Of a stretch of DNA of 64,000 nt, positions 60,696-64,000 are shown piece by piece (within the stretch, counting starts at the first letter, position 1; each line of letters starts with the position of its first letter). The notes below the pieces were generated by a model. That model worked only from the letters and a program-made list of their open reading frames with translations. It did no database searches and had not been told where the DNA came from. The translations under genes were made by a program, and so were the position numbers. Source of the DNA: Lithospermum erythrorhizon (Eukaryota; Streptophyta; Magnoliopsida; Boraginales; Boraginaceae); contig JADFUC010002051.1 in the NCBI GenBank assembly GCA_019722365.1, positions 186,001 through 250,000 of the forward strand, in the 5' to 3' direction.

Positions 60696-61513
60696 TATAA
60701 AATATCGATTAGAATGAAGTTGTCTTTGGCCTTTTTGTGCTGACATATTCTAAGGACTTGATTCTCTTATTTGTCCACCTGCAGCCTGCTGACATTTATC
60801 TAATAGATGAACCTAGTGCTTATCTGGACTCTGAGCAGCGTATCGTCGCCTCCAAAGTAATCAAGAGGTTCATACTCCATGCGAAGAAGACTGCATTTGT
60901 GGTTGAGCATGACTTCATAATGGCCACTTATTTGGCAGACAGGGTTATTGTGTACGAGGGGCAACCATCAATTGATTGTGTTGCAAATGCACCTCAATCA
61001 TTGTTGACCGGGATGAACTTGTTCTTATCAGTATGTCTCTTATTAATTTCTTTTCTTGTTTATATTGTTCACATGTCATTAATTTGCTGTAATGAGGAGT
61101 CGAGATTTTGAACAAGAGACACAAAAGTGAATCGGTCTTCTCTTGACCCCCACATGCATTGAGGGATCTTTTTTACACTAGGTTTCTCTTTCTGTTATGC
61201 ATTAGTTGACAGGCAAACAAATTCACCAGAGGCACTTTTCTGTAGTAAGATGATATTAGCTCAATTTTTTCCACATCCTGCTGATCACTTATCCATACTT
61301 GGCATCTTGATTGCATTAATGTGTTTCGTTACCGGAAACATTTGTGATTTTCTCTTATGTAGCACAATATGATATGATTTTAGTTATGTGCAGCATCTTG
61401 ATATCACGTTCAGACGGGACCCTACTAATTTTCGTCCCAGAATTAACAAGCTTGAGTCGACCAAAGATAGAGAGCAGAAGAATGCTGGATCATACTACTA
61501 CCTGGATGACTAA

Positions 61514-62328
61514 TTTAATCATTAAGCAGACATGCTTTTTTTATTGTCTCTTTGATTGGCACAGGGATCGTAGTTGCAGCTCTACACATTCGGATCGTTA
61601 AAGGACAGCTCTGGTAAGAACGATGTAATATGTTAGAGGACATGCTTATCGGCTTGAAAGGAGAGGTATATTACAATGCGGAAGAACATTAGAATTCAAA
61701 TGCTCTTTGTTCTTTTCTTTTTTTCTTTGGTAGGTAATGCCTGCTGCAATTTTAAACATGTTTGTGAACATAATACAATTTTGAGCTGAGTGAGCATGTT
61801 ATCTCAGGGAGTGGTTTTGGAGGCCTTGTTTGAAAGATCCAACATTTTCAGTCTTTTTTTTAACATTCTCCATCGAGGCTGAGGTCTTGGTGGTAGTTTT
61901 TAAATTTTCATCTTAAATTGCATAAAACAGCCTTAAGTTTTAGACTTACCTGGTTCTTTGATTCTGGATTATCAGTTTTTTTTTCATATATTATACAGTA
62001 TTTTGTGCTTCATAGTTTGTATATGCAACCATCACCCACCCCATCCTACCCTTCTTAAGTTGGAGTCTATTAGAGATACTAAGACATGTTAGTTTCTATA
62101 TGCAAAACATGATTTTGTTTATACTATTCACTTTCATATCATCTCCATCCTTTTTATCAAATATATAAGGGTCTAATTGATAATTAAGATAAAATTTATA
62201 GAGAAACCTACCCAACTTGTTACTATGACTCGTTTGAACGGTAGATTGTTATCAAGTCGGTACTGAGTTGGACTTACAATGTCTGGGGTAATATCTGGGC
62301 CAGAGCTCTCCTATCCAGTGGATTAGGA
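61514..62328. other. Region downstream of ABCE2
   Basis: The 3' untranslated region probably continues for a few hundred bases. No strong AATAAA is seen close to the stop (the nearest AATACA-like word is at about 61772). No other gene is recognised. Confidence 0.35.
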
Positions 62329-62823
62329 GAAAATTGGGAAACTAGCACACATTTCACCAACAATTTAACTTTTAGCACCCTTTATAATTTCTTAACAAAT
62401 CATAAATGTTTAAAATACCTCTCATTAAAAACTAGTAGAGTTCATCTTCTTTCCTACCATCTTACCCCACTCCACCTCTATTGCCCACCCACCCCACGTA
62501 TCCCTTGCCCCACACAACTCCACCCCACCCATCCCTCCCAAATTGGAGCTTGGCCCCCCTTCCTTCCCCTCCCTCACACGCCTCTCTCTCTAAAAATTGT
62601 AACTAAACCTCCTCCTTCAAAATCACGATTTAGAGGGTCGCTTTTCCCATTTGGGGGAATGGCTTGGGGTGGGGCGCGGGGCGGGAAGAAGATGAAGTGT
62701 ACTAGTTTTTAATGAGGTATTTTAGACAATTTAGAGAGGGACTGTGCTATTTTTGCTTAATAATTATGAAGGATATTAAAAATTAAATTATTGATCAAAT
62801 ATATGCTTAGTTTTCCAATTTTC
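62329..62823. mobile_element. 495-bp non-autonomous element with long terminal inverted repeats
   Basis: The left end gaaaattgggaaactagc and the reverse complement of the right end gaaaattggaaaactaagc match. The match continues with gaps for about 140 bases, including taaaatacctctcattaaaaa against taaaatacctcattaaaaac, then actagta and cttcatcttctt. The centre is C-rich on the left (ccaccccacgtatcc) and G-rich on the right (ggggtggggcgcgggg). This is a foldback or MULE-like MITE; the family is undetermined and no clear target-site duplication was found. Confidence 0.75.
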
Positions 62824-64000
62824 ACGTTGCAGAAAGCCCAATGTAGACTGCTTAACTTTCTCCATCATAAAACCATAAAATGTAAGCCTAACTATATACT
62901 CTCTCCGATTTTTTTAGTTGACATCCTACACTTTTATTTTTGTTTTGAAATATACTCTTTGCAATTCCAATACAATATTTTAGTCCATTTTCCTTTTAAG
63001 CCCTATTTAATGTATTCAAAGTTTACTTTCATGTTTAATGCTATTTTTAATTCCCATAAACATAATAATGTCCACCAACTTATATTACTCTGTACTATAG
63101 CTACTGCTCCATCAACCTTTTGAATTGTAATTGACGAGCGTGCTTAATTTTATCAAGCCCTTGCTTTGACAAAAAACAATACTCATGGAAAAATGTCAAG
63201 AGTCTTCAAAGCCAAATCCATCTAAAATGGTAAAGATGCAACTTAAAAAAAGGTTAGTTCCCTCTTTCACATAAGCATGTCAAGCATGATTGTCATTTTC
63301 AGTTTTATTTTACTTTACCCCTTCACCGAAACACCTGAAAACTCCGATTTAAAAACAAAAATCAAGAAGATGTTAAGAAACACGTATGCATGAGGTTGCA
63401 ATGCATCGCCGTCTTGATTTGAACAAGTATCCAATAGATATAGGCGAATTGAATCTCAATTTGGAGATTGAAGATGTCATAGTTACAATGTTAAAAATTA
63501 ATTATATATATCACTATTAGATTTTGTTTTGGAGCTTGCAACATGACATGATATTATAATGGATTATTCTCAATGAATTGTATCTTTGGGTGTTTAATTG
63601 AACCTTTTTCCTTATTGTCAATGAAGTACATGTTAGTTGAGTTGAGATTTTATGAATTGTAATCTTCAAAAGATTCTGCCCTACAACTAGAAATGAAAGA
63701 GTTTGCAATGGATACTTTTTAATGCAAATTAAGAATGACACTCCAGAACTTCCACTCAATTCAGAAAATATGACTTGAAATTTGTGAGGAACATATCATA
63801 AATAAAAAGCAACAACCAAACAATTTCAACTAGAGAGAGTCGTATGGTATATTCACTCTTGCGTAAATCAACCGGTACCGGAAAAAAGTTCAAAAAAGTC
63901 GAGTAAAGCTTAAGCACCAAAATAAAATAGCTACAATTGAAGGGCAGAACATACCAATGCATAAAAGGAAATATGCTCGAAAACATCCACTCATTTATTT
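62824..64000. other. AT-rich DNA at the right edge
   Basis: A lone Stowaway-like word tatactctctccgattttt occurs near 62896 without a partner. Open frames at 62791-63123 and on the minus strand at 63517-63986 are A/T-driven readings with no recognised domain. No gene is supported. Confidence 0.35.

Larger units (their letters stand above)
55270..61513 (+). pseudogene. ABCE2: ABC transporter E family member 2 / RNase L inhibitor-like, eleven exons, disrupted
   Basis: ABCE proteins recycle ribosomes, using two 4Fe-4S clusters and twin ATPase domains. Exons: 55270-55375, 57065-57142, 57616-57713, 57792-57909, 57980-58069, 58809-59113, 59213-59408, 59491-59676, 59758-60027, 60785-61030 and 61394-61513. 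Seen: [36 protein letters not shown] (Walker A), [29 protein letters not shown] (second Walker A), [20 protein letters not shown] and the YYYLDD end. An intact version would be 606 residues, the family norm. Exon 2 has lost 8 nt (78 instead of 86 by phase), turning LCIGCGICVKKCP into LCIGCIQ plus a shift, and destroying the first iron-sulphur ligands. The exon 6 donor reads CTATGT where GTATGT is expected. All other junctions and motifs are clean. The gene is essential in plants, so another functional copy must exist, or these are sequence errors. Confidence 0.93.

Noticed and set aside
1..64000. CRISPR arrays, bacterial operons, organellar insertions, rRNA genes
   Set aside because: No regularly spaced identical repeats, no prokaryotic gene arrangement, and no plastid, mitochondrial or rRNA sequence was recognised anywhere in the window.

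Overview
This window looks like AT-rich nuclear DNA of a flowering plant, most likely a eudicot. Split genes with GT-AG introns encode recognisable plant proteins (an ABCE2/RLI ABC protein, an ABCG21-like half transporter, a glycine-rich protein A3-like protein). The rest is mostly decayed plant transposable elements. There is no bacterial-style gene organisation, no organellar gene, no rRNA or tRNA gene and no CRISPR array. I cannot name the species; a Caryophyllales plant is only a guess.

Layout. At 1-720 is the 3' end of a LINE (end of reverse transcriptase plus zf-RVT). At 5.5-8.8 kb on the minus strand is a decayed Helitron RepHel gene with the HUH motif and helicase motifs still readable. 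At 12.2-13.7 kb are two related MITE-like elements. From 14.3 to about 33.1 kb is a large nested block of CACTA (En/Spm) DNA: a CACTA-like terminus, a GAATT-rich tract, an inserted 8 kb LTR element without recognisable pol, an ORF1-like remnant, subterminal GTCGG repeats, a B3-like fragment, a long TNP2 transposase remnant, more subterminal repeats, and a SINE with target-site duplication. At 35.7-36.5 kb is a PIF/Harbinger transposase remnant.

Host genes start near 37.4 kb. Possible 3' exons of an unidentified minus-strand gene (37.4-37.9 kb) are followed by an ABCG21-like gene (38.4-40.5 kb) whose 5' half is eroded and whose 3' exons are clean. From 42.3 to 50.9 kb is a second transposon nest: hAT-like subterminal repeats, an Athila-type gag, a hAT transposase remnant and a plant-transposon-protein remnant. 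A frameshifted GRP-A3-like gene lies at 52.5-53.5 kb. A nearly complete ABCE2 gene of eleven exons lies at 55.3-61.5 kb, with tandem repeats in its leader and first intron and a Stowaway MITE in an intron. A 495-bp element with long terminal inverted repeats lies at 62.3-62.8 kb.

Main observation. All three recognisable host genes carry lesions. In ABCE2 I see an 8-nt loss removing part of the first iron-sulphur cysteine cluster and a lost splice donor. In ABCG21 the 5' half is degraded. In GRP-A3 there is a frameshift. Either this is a degenerating duplicated or non-recombining region, or the assembly carries many small indel errors. The sequence alone cannot decide between these. I found no convincing wholly new biological system.
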